From Ooceraea biroi (lineage: Eukaryota; Arthropoda; Insecta; Hymenoptera; Formicidae): a stretch of DNA of 64,000 nucleotides. The stretch is from NCBI RefSeq assembly GCF_003672135.1, contig NC_039513.1, positions 2,480,833-2,544,832 on the forward strand. Direction: 5' to 3'. A program made the translations under genes and the position numbers. This document shows, in pieces, positions 19,087 to 30,434 of the stretch. Every line of letters starts with the position of its first letter. The first letter of the stretch is position 1. Below the pieces are notes generated by a model. That model was not told where the DNA came from. It searched no databases and was given only the letters and a program-made list of their open reading frames with translations.

Positions 19087-19123
19087 GCTCCTTAGGTCTC
19101 GTCCGGATGGATTAACTATGTAG
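19082..19123. repeat. 42-bp terminal inverted repeat, left
   Basis: Perfect reverse complement of 24146-24187. It begins ATTATGCTCCTTAGG. Similarity continues inward only to the right end near 27790-27935. Confidence 0.85.
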
Positions 19124-19292
19124 TCGTGCTCCTGCACGCACCTCGATAACAGTGTTCAAAGAACCGCAAAAATAAAAAGCGGTTCGTCACCTCGCGCGTT
19201 CCGCGCTGCCGCGGCGCGTCTGGCGCTGCTGCGCGCGCCTCATGTACTCATTGTGTTCTGTTCGTTATCCGAGATAACAGTGACGTTTTAGG

Positions 19293-19775
19293 TAGAGATC
19301 CTATAACAGAGATCGGACAACGTGCCACCATAGGGTAAAACCGGATATGATGGTTTTGTTGAGCCTTTTGTATCTATTTGATTTAAAACAAAAAAGTATT
19401 GGACTTACTTTTGAGCTTACATTAACTAATAAGTTACATTAAAGTAATGATAATGTGAAGTGAAATACATATCTTATTCTGCGTTTAAACGTTGTTTTGA
19501 CTCGTTTTGAAAGACAGGTATGGTTAAGTCGGTTAATATAGGTCTGTTCTTTTCAGCTGCACTGCTGAACTGGTGCAATAAGTTAGAGTGAAAAAAAATA
19601 TACTTGTCTCACTTTAACGTATTGTACTAGTTCAGCAGTGCAGCTGAAAAGAACAGACCTTTTGTCTTTGTTAGATATATACATTTTTCTCTCTCACATT
19701 TCCGGTTATACTCCACGCGCGCGAGCCAATCAGGAATCGTTCACCTGGTGTCCGATCTCTGTTATAGGATCTCTA
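19293..19775. mobile_element. hAT-type MITE
   Basis: 483 bp bounded by an 8-bp duplication GTTTTAGG (19285-19292, 19776-19783), with terminal inverted repeats of about 27 bp starting TAGAGATCCTATAACAGAG. Eight-base duplications with TAGAG-type termini fit non-autonomous hAT elements. There is no coding capacity, and it hosts a second small inverted-repeat element. Confidence 0.85.
19540..19661. mobile_element. Small hairpin MITE inside the hAT MITE
   Basis: About 122 bp almost entirely made of two inverted arms of roughly 50 bp beginning AGGTCTGTTCTTTTCAGC. The outer 30 bp are perfect and the inner parts are diverged. No clear target duplication. Confidence 0.75.
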
Positions 19776-19783
19776 GTTTTAGG

Positions 19784-22700
19784 TTATATTATATTTCCCA
19801 GTGTTCTTTGTCTTCAACTCTTCTCTAGTGATGTAGAGGTATTAGTGCACGAAGAAAGGCTTGTGCGACATGCGAGAAAGACGTGGTTCTCATTAATATC
19901 GGGACAATTACTCTCGAGACGGCGAGATCACGCGCGCAGCCTTGGATGTGCTCACCGGTTCGGCAGCGTCTCGTGGAGATTCTCCACCAGGTTAGTCTCC
20001 TTTCTTATTGGACATTGATGGTATCTTTGCGTGTGCACGCAAGTGCGTGGCCGACCGCGAGGGACGGCGAGGCGTTACGTTCTTTTTCAGACATGTCACC
20101 GAACATAACCTACGTCCTCGCGAGCGGCGCCGCGATATTTTTCGACGGCGGAGGACATCGCACGTGGGCATGGTTTTCTTAGCGGGTCCCGTGGCGTTGC
20201 CACCGGCCTTTTGAGTACAGCATCGAAGAACCGACGGTCGCAAAAGCGTCCGGGGTGTCGTATTAGGTATGTCCTCTCCCTGACTCAGTCTTCCTTGGTG
20301 ATATCTGGCGAAGAGAGGACATAACCGACGGTTTCTTTTGCTCTCCCCCCCTTTTCTGGATTCTCCTGATATCTTTTGGCGCCGTCGACGATTACGCCTT
20401 CGTCTTCCTGCGGCATGCTGCTCACTGGCTGTCGCCAGTTCAAGCGTTCTGGATCCAGATTCTTTGGGGGAGCTCACGTACCCACTGCAGCCTTCTGTGT
20501 TACTGCGTTCGGCAACAACGCCCGGCGCTTTGGACGACACTCGCTCTTCTCCTCCTCATCGTCGCTAGATATGTCCCTGCGGATGGTCCCCGTGCTCTCG
20601 CGACCTGGCTGAACAACGTCCGCCCGCGCGCTGCTTTCCGTCGACGGGGACACGTCAGTGCAGATCCTCGAGAGACATCTACGTTGTAGAGGTGTGAGGT
20701 GCATCTAGCGCGACGACGACGACGACGGCAACGGCGCTCACCTTCGCCTTGATCACCAGCAACGGCGAGGCACAAGGTGAGATATCCAACATCGTGCACG
20801 ATCCTAAGGACGACGCACGTTTGCCGCTTGCGCATTGCGCAGCCAGCATTCCTCTGCTCGTCACCGCAATCGGCCTTTGTGAACCAGGAGATTTTGTGTG
20901 CTCCTTTCCTGCAATTCCTTCTCACGGAATTGCTTGTTCCGCCGGACTCTCGCCGCTACGCTTAGTGTCGCTGTCAGCAGCCATCGGTGAGTTTTGTCCT
21001 TCGGCCCTTTACCGGACCCGTAGCTGCAGCCGTCATCACCAACGCCGTTCTAGCAACCACCGTCGCCAGTGCAACAGCGATCTCTCCATCCGGTTCGTTG
21101 GCCATCGAAGTAGCGCCACCAGCTTCGTATATTCCACGCAACACGGATCAGTGGCAGCGGCGTGACGATGCAGGCCTCACAACCGGAAGGACTCCGGTTC
21201 AATTCCCGACGGATTTTTTCGCAGCTATGCGACAGCGGCTACGGTGTCGACGGTAACGTCGCCGCAATTTCAAGTGGCAGTCGGCGATAACGTCGCAGAC
21301 AGGAACAAAATGGCACTGTCCTGCCACTTACGCTTGCCACAGATCCATTTTTTTATTATTTGGTAAGCTGGTGAGCCTCGACGATCTGCTGATCGCTCAG
21401 ACACATGGGAGCATTGGCCAACTATTATACTGACGCTGAGAGAGTGGACGCACTTCGGGATTGCTGTCTTCTATTGCCACTGTGCATCGGATGAGTGCCT
21501 TCCTTTTTACTGGCCAGACTCTTCGCACTCAAAATATGTGCGCATGGCCTACAATTTCTGGGGTTCCGAGACGCTATTGTTCCTGTGGAACTTTGGACGC
21601 GTCCGTTACAGCCATCTCTGAGAGAGAAACCGTTCAGTGGCAAACTGTCGATCTTCACCTGCGGAAGTTGCGCTTATTGCGCCTTACTTTTACTCACAGC
21701 GCTCAAATGGCCCATTCTGTTGCCGGCGACGCCTATTTTCCATCACGCGATGCCAGGAACGCAATGTTTCTGCGCTTTTTAGGGGCTTTAGGTGCGCTCG
21801 CGGTGTTGCCTCTCGGCTTCTTTACACCCCTTGCACTTTCTCTAGCGGTCTGTGCAGTTCTTACGGGTACCTTTGCGGGACAGACTAACCGTATTAGGGG
21901 ACCTTCTCCAGGTCTTGCGACTGGTCGCCATCTCCAGTCGCAATTGGAAACGTCAGCTGGAAACGCAAAAGGTTTTGGTTCCTGCGCCTGCGGCATACTC
22001 TATGCTCCCTGCTTACCCGTTTTTGCAGCTCAGTTTTTATGAAGCTCCCTTCACGTTCTCTAGATGGGAATCCTTCCGGATGCACCTTTGAACTTTGGGG
22101 CAGTTTTAGTGCGGGTGTGCGTACATATATGTCACGTACACACCCGCTCGCACACGACTAGCGGTAGTAACGCTATTGGCCTCTCCACCGTTTCCTGGAG
22201 TATTTTAAAGCGGCCTGTAACGCTTTATCGCGTTTGGCTGAGATTGTTATGAGGGCCTTTCATTATACTGCGCCCCTCTTTTTCTTTTCTCCCATCTCTT
22301 CGTTTTGGGACACAGCGAGTGCTACTCGGAGGATCGGATCACTTTTATTTTTTAGTGTTTTATGCATCTTGGTTGTCCTTTATAGACGATTCTATCGCCG
22401 AGGTTGAACCTCGCAGCAGATTCCGATCCTGAGGAATTCCGGCTGGCAGCAGCGCCTCGTCATACGGCCGGCAGATTCAGGCTCCGGTGTATTGGCATTG
22501 GACACGTTCACCCCCTCTACGAAGAACTTAATCCTCGGCGGTTTTTCCTTGTTGCCACGAAGATTATGTCATCTGCAGACGATGGCAGCGGGAGCTGGTG
22601 GCGCTTCGGGAACCCTCGAGAACCTGTTCATCGTATCTCCTTGTGATACTAGGGACTAACGTCGGCCGTAGTTTTCCCGCAGATCTCCCAACGCTCGTTG

Positions 22701-24145
22701 CGGCCTCGCCTCTGCCGATGTCGCAGTCCGGCACAAGTCCAGTACTCCGGTTCCGTTCGTACGGACATACAATCAAAAAATCGTGTTCGTCCTGCCTGTT
22801 TCTGTGTCCGGGCACCATTGTGGCCCTGACTTTGGCTATCTCTTTTTCTCATCTCTTGTCGTGATTATTATCCAGTTTGGACATTTCCCCTGCAGATCGA
22901 CATTTTTTTAGAGACGGACTACGGAGTTACTTGCCTTTGGCACGTTTATTGTCGGCAACTTTAACTACTCTCCTCTCTTTATTCTCTTTTTCTGAATCAG
23001 CTCGAGCAACTTTCCCATGCGCCTCGTTCGTGGCAGTACTTTTGCCAGCGTCCGTAGACGCCTCTTTTTTCTATCTGCTCTCCTCAAGGATTCGAATTTC
23101 CTGCTCACGGTAGTGGCAGTGCCCATGTTGACCTGGCTACGATGGCCACGTCTCATTCACCCTTTACATGGAATCTCCGAGTAGTCTCATAATCGCCTAT
23201 ATGACTTTGCCACCGAGTTTCTTACTATCGGAACACTATTTCCCCTTCCTGCCCTCCGGACAGGTCAGCGAGCTCCGACCCCCCTAGGAGTCTCACTCCA
23301 TCTCCTTAATTCTCATGATCTCATTGTCTCTCTATATGACAAGAGGATCATTCTTACCGATTCGATTTGCGGTTTATCGTTCCATCCGCAATATATATTT
23401 CGATTTCTCATCTTAGCGTCGGGTTGTCTTTCAACCCTCTCCTTGTTTCCTCGCGTTGAAGATCACGCGTATCTTTTCCTTATTCCTTCTCTGCAGTACT
23501 GCTGCCATTGGACTCTTCCACTCGCCGTTGATTCCGCAAATGAAGAAGACAAACATATCTAATGTGCTTAATGTTTTAGTTGCATATCCAGCTCTAGGTT
23601 CTACGTCTTTTTACAGGACTTGTTGGCTTATATCTTCTCATAGCTTATATACGCGGCTCCATTGCTGGATCTATCCAGGATTAACTATCCAGTTAACATC
23701 ACCATATATTTGGCGCTACTTTTAGGCAGACGGTGGACCTTTGAGCTACAGCAACAAGGTCGCACCAGTGAGTTCCGAGTCTTTGCTACTCAGCCCAGGG
23801 GTTTTTTGGTAACGTCAATTTCTCTTGGTTTTATCCCGTTACAGTTTTTAGAACAGCCAGAGTTGCATTAGGAGTACGCAAACGCTACATCCTGTTTCCA
23901 AAAAAAAAAAACAGTCATCTGGCTGCCATTGTTGGGCCTCACTCTCTTTACACAGGGTGCGACTTTATCATATCATTTTCAGCTGGCACATGTGTGCATA
24001 CCACTTGCATGGCGGTATTGTTCTCTTATTCTTTTCTTGCCGCCGACCTTTATTATTTTTTCTTCCCATCGTATCTTTCTCAGGTTCCTATTAGGGTTTC
24101 CTACTTTGGGCATCCTGTTCTGCGGCAAATCGCTGCTTTAAACAG
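19784..24145. other. GC-rich passenger segment, not recognised
   Basis: About 4.3 kb of clearly more GC-rich, CpG-containing sequence between the inverted termini. Both strands show many short frames (up to about 190 codons, for example 21461-22042 plus and 19992-20540 minus), but none has a domain, codon pattern or motif I recognise. A poly-A run lies at 23902-23914 and a (GAC)n run at 20711-20728. It could be captured host DNA, a decayed transposase gene or a decayed retroelement. No function is proposed. Confidence 0.5.
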
Positions 24146-24187
24146 CTACATAGTTAATCCATCCGGACGAGACCTAAGGAGCATAAT
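24146..24187. repeat. 42-bp terminal inverted repeat, inner right copy
   Basis: Perfect reverse complement of 19082-19123, followed by a linker shared in inverted form with 27935-27975. Confidence 0.85.
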
Positions 24188-24377
24188 TGTTAGATTGAAC
24201 GAACTTACCCAAGTCACAGTATAAGTAAGAACAGTAGGTGCACTCCAGCAAGTTTCATGTTGTGTATCGAAACCGTCCGCCATGTCGTCGGTTGCGGGAG
24301 TGCCAACTTCAATTTGAACTGCTTGACACTTATTATAATTTTACTGTTTTCCGTTATCGGTGAGTAATAGTAATAGA

Positions 24378-24950
24378 AATGGTTATCGGTGTGCATTTAG
24401 AGATTGTTACAGTGTTAGCACTGGAAAAGTAGGAGTAAAAGAAACTTTATTTCGATTTCCGAAAGATCCAGAAAGATATACATTATGAATAAATTTTGAA
24501 GTTGAATCTTCGTATAAGTCCTGCTTTAAAATATTATATTGTATATTATGTTATAATGAGATAAATGTATAATGATATATTTTATAGATGTAAATTATGG
24601 ATAGCAGCATGTAATAGAACAGAATTATATATTAAGGATCTCGTTTCTTTATATAACGGATACAGAATATGCAAGAAACATTTTACAAATGCAATGTTTT
24701 TAAATTATGAAAAAACACGATTACAGCCACATGCTGTTCCAATTTCTACTAATAATACAGATAATACAAGTTCATATAACGATGCAATGGAAGCATCAAC
24801 AAGTATAAATGATAATGCTGATTCCGTGATTTTCTTGGAAGACCACTTTCAAGGCATGGAAAAAGATGATTCTTCAGGTATTAGTATATAAGTTTTGCTA
24901 CTTACAAAATATCATAACTACAAAATACATTAAATTACGTCAATATTTAG
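24378..24950 (+). pseudogene. P-type transposase, THAP DNA-binding exon(s)
   Basis: NGYRCAFRDCYSV (from 24378) gives the first zinc ligands, followed by ETLFRFPKDPERYTL. After a 112-bp interruption, WIAACNR, ICKKHF and the AVP box (HAVP) complete a C2CH THAP finger. The interruption (24486-24597) is flanked by ATTATG repeats and lacks GT-AG ends, so it looks like an insertion. The frame then runs to 24877. A 73-bp GT-AG intron (24878-24950) would join it in phase to the next segment. The THAP finger binds the element ends. Confidence 0.85.
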
Positions 24951-25846
24951 AACAAAGAAAAAAAGATGCAAAAGTACAAACACCATCAAAATCATCTCGA
25001 ACATCGCACGAGAAAGAACTCCTAAAGAATTTAAAAGAAGCTGAAAGAAAAATAAGAAAATTAGAATCCATACTGAAGACAAAGGAGACTGTAGAAGAAG
25101 TAAATATAAAATCATTAGACACAGCTGTAGATAAATTTTTTCCCCCCTCAAACGCAAATTTTTTAAAAGAACAAGCACGATTATTTCAAATTAATCCAAA
25201 AGGCAAAAAGTATAGCTCAGTTTTTAAGCAACAATGTTTATCTTTATATTTTTCCAGTCCTAAAGCTTATAAAAATACGTTGTTTGTTCAAAGTTTTTTA
25301 AAGTTATTTTGCTTACCTAATCCTACAACATTAAAACGATTCACGCATACTTTTTATTTAACTCCAGGCATTCAAAATACGACGTTTCATATATTAAAAA
25401 TTAAAACAGAAACATTACAAGAAATTGAGAAATATTGTATTTTATGTTTGGATGAAATGTTTTTAAAATCACATTTATTTTATAATTCAACAAGAGATAA
25501 AGTTATCGGTTTTGAAGATATAGGGTTACATAATATGTATAGTGATAAACAATGTTTACCTGCATGTAATGTGGCTGTAATTCTAGTCAGAAGAATATGT
25601 AAATCTTGGAAACAACCATTGGCATATTTCTTTTCAAATTCTACTATTAACAGTTCTCATTTCTTAAATATTATACATGAAGCTATAGTAAATTTAAGAA
25701 ATATTGGTTTAAAAGTTTTATGTATCACTTCAGACATGGGTTCCAATTTTGTTAAGCTGTCTGAATTACTACATATTAGTATCGAAAAACAATATTTTGA
25801 AATTAATAATGAAAAAGTATTTTATATGTTTGATGTGCCACATTTA
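24951..25846 (+). pseudogene. P-type transposase, coiled-coil and first part of the catalytic domain
   Basis: It begins EQRKKDAKV in phase after the intron. It has a heptad-rich segment (KELLKNLKEAERKIRKLES), the expected dimerisation zipper. The catalytic part follows with ILCLDEMFLKSH (Asp) and CITSDMGSNF (second Asp). It breaks off at FDVPHLY, the start of the GTP/inserted-domain boundary, where an inverted duplication begins at 25847. Known role: excision and reinsertion of P elements in the nucleus. Confidence 0.9.
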
Positions 25847-25924
25847 TATATGTCTTGAGAGCAGCTGAAACCGTGGCGCTTAAAATTTTAAGCGCCACGG
25901 TTTCAGTTGCTCTCAAGACATATA
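25847..25924. repeat. 78-bp near-perfect palindrome inside the P transposase
   Basis: 25847-25885 and 25886-25924 are reverse complements with one mismatch and no loop (centre AAAATTTT). The right arm reads as transposase coding sequence (ATVSVALKTY). The left arm is its inverted copy and replaces the residues expected after FDVPHLY. Confidence 0.9.
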
Positions 25925-26977
25925 AATTTAGGTGTATTACCTGCCGAAGCTACATTTACAACAGAGTTTATAGAGCGTTTCAACAAATTATTTGATATTT
26001 TAAATTCTTCTAAACTTTATAGTAATAATCTTAACAAAAAGGCGTTCACAAATTCAAATGAACAAAATCTGTTTTTAAACGATACGATATCTTTTCTTCA
26101 ACGTATAAAAGTAATAACTAAAACCGGAAAAGATGTTACACGTTCAATAACATCAATCAAATATTGGATTATTACTACCAAATCATTGCTTGAAATGTGG
26201 AAAGAATTAGAACACTCTCCGAGTTCCATAAAAGTTTTATTTACACGACGACTAAATCAAGATGCCTTAGAGAATTTCTTTGGTACTGTGCGTACTCAAC
26301 ATGGTAACGCCTTTAATCCTACTCCAATACAATTTTATTATTCATTTAAAAAGTTATTTTGTATAAATTATTGTCAAGTTTCAACAGGAAATTGTGAAAC
26401 AGATAAAGATCAAATGTTAATTCAATGTACAAACTTTCGCAATACGAATATGTTAGAAATTCAGACAGTTGTTAATAACAATACTTCTGTAAATACGGAA
26501 ATAGATAATTATGAATACCGCAATATGCCAATAACTGAAGAAAACGCATTTACATATATTTGTGGATATCTATTAAAACGTTGTTTTATAAAACATACAC
26601 GTGAAGCATGCACACTACTATTAGAAAAAAATAGTGATTTAAACGCTTTAAAATTATATAGCTACTTCAGAGCATATGATAATTCAGAAAATACATTTGG
26701 CCGTTTGCATATTCCAGGTTCTTTGTTTGTACAATATATTAAAGAAATGCATACAAAATTTTTTGAAAATTTTTTTATTATTAAACATTCTAATGTAGTG
26801 CAAAATTTTATAAACATTTTATCAAAAATAGAATTTCCTCATTCATGTTTGAATTTTCCGAGAAGTTATTTAATTAAATTGTATATTAGAGTTCGTTTAT
26901 TTTATACTTTAAAATTCATAAATCGAGATTTTACAGAACAAAGAAGACATAAAAAAAATAACAATTCTTCAGAATAA
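25925..26977 (+). pseudogene. P-type transposase, C-terminal half
   Basis: After the palindrome the frame reads NLGVLPAEATFTTEFIERFNKLFD and later TRRLNQDALENFFGTVRTQHG, the most conserved P-type block with the final catalytic acidic residue in DALENFF. TYICGYLLKRC follows, and the stop is TAA 26975-26977. The reading needs one frame change just after the palindrome. It is otherwise open for about 350 codons, suggesting a recent loss of function. Confidence 0.92.
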
Positions 26978-27537
26978 GTAAAAATTATTAATTAAAATAT
27001 TTAATATTTTGTTTTATGTTTTATCTGATAGGTTTTACTTGATATATATTATATATTTTGTATTGAATTATATGTGTAACTTGTTATTGTTTGTATTTGT
27101 ATGTTATAAAAATATTGTTTGTAAATTATGTTATGATTATAAATATGTTACAATATTAAATAATCATTCATTATTTAAGCGCAATAAAATTTTCTAGCAA
27201 TTTATATCATCGTCTAGTTTATATTTCTTATAATTAATCTTAAAATGTATTAAATAAAATTTTTTAAGCACATAAAATCAATTTTATAAATTTATTTTTG
27301 TTAATTTTTTCAACAGAAGCTTGTTTTTATTAATTTAATTATTAAGCAATTAATTAATAAGCAGGCTAATTAAAAGCAATTATTAAGCTTGCCATTTTTG
27401 CTTGAAAAATATATAATTAATATATTTCTTATACTTTTTTAAAATTAGAATAATGATATTTATAGAATTTGATCACATTATAAATGGCAAACGTTGCTAT
27501 ATTCAAACATTGTCAATAAAATTGGTACACGTAATTG
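26978..27537 (+). other. 3' non-coding part of the P-type element
   Basis: AT-rich, with AATAAA at 27183-27188 as a possible polyadenylation signal for the transposase transcript. No further coding seen. Confidence 0.5.
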
Positions 27538-27787
27538 ATAATAAGTGTCAAGCAGTTCAAATTGAAGTTGGCACTCCCGCAACCGACGACATGGCGGACG
27601 GTTTCGACACACTATAATGAAACTTGCTGGAGTGCACCTACTGTTCTTACTTATACTGTACCCAAGTGAAGTTCAATCCTAATTATGCCCTTGGTCTCGT
27701 CCGGATGGACCTCCCACCCCTTTTTCATTTCTCCCTCCCAGTGTTTCGCGATTTGCCTAATTTAATTTTTTTTCAACTTATGAATAC

Positions 27788-27975
27788 ATGAGGCGCGCGG
27801 CGCGCGCAGCAGCGCCAGACGCGCGAGGTGACGAACCGCTTTTTATTTTTGCGGTTCTTTGATCACTGTTATCGAGGTGCGTACAGGAACACGACTACAT
27901 AGTTAATCCATCCGGACGAGACCAAGGGCATAATTAGGATCGAACTTCACTTGGGTAAGTTCGTTCCATCTAACA
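27788..27975. repeat. Long inverted repeat, outer right copy
   Basis: The reverse complement matches 19087 to about 19245 (GGTTCGTCACCTCGCGCG block, GATAACAGTG, GGTCTCGTCCGG). It ends with ATTAT at the Copia border. Confidence 0.8.
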
Positions 27976-27980
27976 ATTAT

Positions 27981-28373
27981 TCAGGTTATCGCGTAGTATA
28001 TTTCTTACGGCATAAAAGTGATACATTCGAGCGTTTTAAAGAGTTTGAAAATGCGTTCTATAACAAATTCGAATACCGAATAAAAGCCTTGAGATGTGAT
28101 AATGGCACCGAATTCTGTAATAAGCAATTAAAAGAGTATTTAGTTGCGCGCGGAATAAAATTGGAAACATCGGCGCCATATGTGCATCAACAGAATGGTC
28201 AAGTGGAACGCGAGATACGGACAGTAGTTGAATGTGCTCGTACTATGCTACTTGCAAAGAAGTTATCTCAAAGATTATGGGCAGATGCGGTACATACTGC
28301 AGTTTATATTTTAAATAGATGCATTACATCAGTGTCGAATGAAAAAACTCCGTTTGAATTATGGACGCGTTAA
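27981..28373 (+). pseudogene. pol: Copia integrase, C-terminal half of the core
   Basis: SGYRVVYFLRHKSD continues the LLLKDDY of 19066-19086. LRCDNGTEFCN supplies the second Asp and HQQNGQVEREIRT the Glu, so the DDE triad survives. It stops at TAA 28371-28373; the same frame resumes directly. Confidence 0.9.
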
Positions 28374-29090
28374 AAGCTGGATTTAGCACACGTTAGAATT
28401 TTCGGAAGCGACGCATATACGCATATTACTAACGAATTTCGAAAAAAATTAGATGCAAAATCAAAGAAATGTATCTTTGTTGGATATCAAGGAGACACGA
28501 AAAACTGATATAGATTGTATGATCCGATTAGCGATAAAATCATAATATCACGTGATGTAGTTTTTAATGAAATGGTTAGTAATGAAAATGTAGAATCAAA
28601 AGTCGGTCCCGTAATTAGAATTATGAATGAAGATAGCGAAACCGAAGATATAGTAGATGATCAAATAAACGAGGAAAGGCCTATCGAAGACGAAAATACA
28701 ATAAGAAACGAAGAGGTAAACAAAGTACAAACACATAATATTGATGATGGGATTGCGAGATATGAGTTAAGAAATCGAGATAAAATTAGGTCTCCATATT
28801 GTTATTCAGCATGCCTGATATCTTATATCGAACCAACAACGTATGACGAGGTAATGCAAAGTGAAAAGTCGAGTAAATGGAAACTTGCTATCGAGAAAAA
28901 ACTTAAAGCTCATGAAAAAAATAAAACTTGGGAATTAACGACTCTACCCGCAAACAAAACGGTTGTCGGATGTAAATGGGTATTCACAATTAAAGAAAAC
29001 CCATGCATGAACGAGATAAGATATAAGGCACGTCTTTGCGCAAAAGGATACAATCAAAAAGAAGGTTTTGATTATAATGAAGCGTTTTTG
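28374..29090 (+). pseudogene. pol: Copia pol, integrase tail and start of RT
   Basis: LDLAHVRIFGSDAY and CIFVGYQG belong to the integrase C-terminal block. A TGA at 28505-28507 stands at a Trp position. The linker is rich in Glu/Asp, and the RT begins with NKTWELTTLP and VVGCKWVFTIK. The frame shifts near 29085. Confidence 0.88.
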
Positions 29091-30378
29091 CCTGTACGAT
29101 TCTGTTCGAGTTTTGTTAGCAATAGCTGCTCAAGATTTAGAAATCGGTCAATTTGATGTAAAAACCGCTTTTAGTAATGGTAAGCTCCGAGAAGAGGTAT
29201 ATATGCAAATACCTGAAGGTCTCGGAAAATGTAACAAAAATATGGTATGTAAATTACGAGAATCAATATATGGACTCAAACAGTCAGCAAGATGTTGAAA
29301 CGAACGATTCGATACATTCCTAAAGCAAATTAATTTCTTTCAGTCAAACGCGGATCCATGCGTTTATTTTCGTGAAAATGAAAACGGTAAAGTGATAATT
29401 GGATTATACGTGGATGATGGCCTCATTTTAGCCACAAGTAAAAAACTTCTTTCCAACATTTTAAAGATAATACGCGATGCATTCGAAATTACTGTTGGAA
29501 ATTCAGAATACTTCTTGGGGATGCAGATAAAACGAAATCGCCAAGAATACTCGATATTCATCAGTCAACAATTATACATAGAGCGTATGTTAACGCGTTT
29601 TAATATGTTAGAAGCAACTCCATTATCAATTCCTGCAGATCCTCATGTTAAACTGTGTATGGAGTATATACAGGACGTTGAAAAACCGTCGGTGCCGTAT
29701 CGCGAGGCCGTAGGGACATTATTGTTCATGTCAATGGTATCGCGACCCGATATAGCGTACGCGGTCGGCATCGTTAGTCGATATCTAGATAAATATAATG
29801 TATCACACTGGAATGCTGTAAAAAGAATAATGCGATACTTATCACGTACGAAGAATCGCGGCATATTATACTCAAGATGCGAAAATATCAGTTTAACAGG
29901 TTTTTCGGACTCGGATTACGCCGCGGATGTCGATACTCGCCGATCAACGAGTGGTTACATTTTTAAATTATCAAAGGGTCCTATAACATGGATGTCGAAA
30001 TGACAAGCAGTAGTAAGTCTAAGCACAACAGAAGCGGAATATATCGCAGCATGTTCGGCGGTTAAGGAGTCAATATGGATTCGGAAATTGTTACGCGATC
30101 TAGGCTATTTGGATAGCAATCCAACTCCGATATACATAGATAATCAATCTACTATAAAGCTTATAAGAAATTCCGAATTCCATTGCCGAACAAAACATAT
30201 AGATATAAAATTCCATTTCATTAGAGAAGCATATAGTAATCATGATATAGATGTAATATATGTGCCAACGCATAACCAGATAGCAGACTTGCTCACAAAA
30301 GCATTACCAAAAGGGAGATTCAAGAATTTGTTAAATGAGTTAGGTTTATTTGATATGAACTCATGCGCTGAATAATTT
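29091..30378 (+). pseudogene. pol: Copia pol, reverse transcriptase and RNase H
   Basis: After the frame change the reading is uninterrupted except for TGA at 29296-29298 (Trp position) and 30001-30003 (Arg position). RT motifs are FDVKTAFSNG, YGLKQSARC, the catalytic YVDDGLILA and SRPDIAYAVG. RNase H shows FSDSDYAADV, TEAEYIAACSAVKE, IDNQST and TKHIDIKFHF. The stop at 30373-30375 is the natural end. Catalytic residues are intact. Confidence 0.93.
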
Positions 30379-30423
30379 TTTTGTTAATTCTTCTAAAATG
30401 TATGCCCGATTTATAAATCACTC

Positions 30424-30434
30424 AAAGGTGGGAG
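30424..30434 (+). promoter_or_regulatory. Copia polypurine tract
   Basis: AAAGGTGGGAG precedes the 3' LTR. Confidence 0.75.

Larger units (their letters stand above)
24215..27659 (+). mobile_element. P-type (THAP) DNA transposon, inactivated
   Basis: Terminal inverted repeats of about 122 bp (24215-24336, 27538-27659; ACAGTATAAGTAAG at the tips) are bounded by an 8-bp duplication ACCCAAGT (24207-24214, 27660-27667), the size typical of P elements. Inside is a THAP-domain transposase with a recognisable intron. It lies exactly in the linker between the two inner termini of the composite, so it inserted after that structure formed. Confidence 0.93.
19087..27975. mobile_element. Composite inverted-repeat insertion in the Copia integrase
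   Basis: ATTAT occurs on both sides (19082-19086, 27976-27980) and the Copia reading continues across. The ends share a long inverted repeat of about 150 bp (from 19087 and back from about 27945), including GGTCTCGTCCGGATGG. A second, internal pair of the same termini meets at 24146-24214 and 27668-27708, where the P-type element is inserted. It is therefore either one large element with duplicated ends or two related elements joined, one about 5.1 kb and one about 0.35 kb. No transposase belonging to it is recognised. Confidence 0.7.

Noticed and set aside
19992..22042. Long frames in the GC-rich passenger (for example 19992-20540 minus, 21461-22042 plus)
   Set aside because: GC-rich DNA gives long chance frames on both strands; composition is Arg/Ser-rich with no domain. 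Kept only as an unexplained block.
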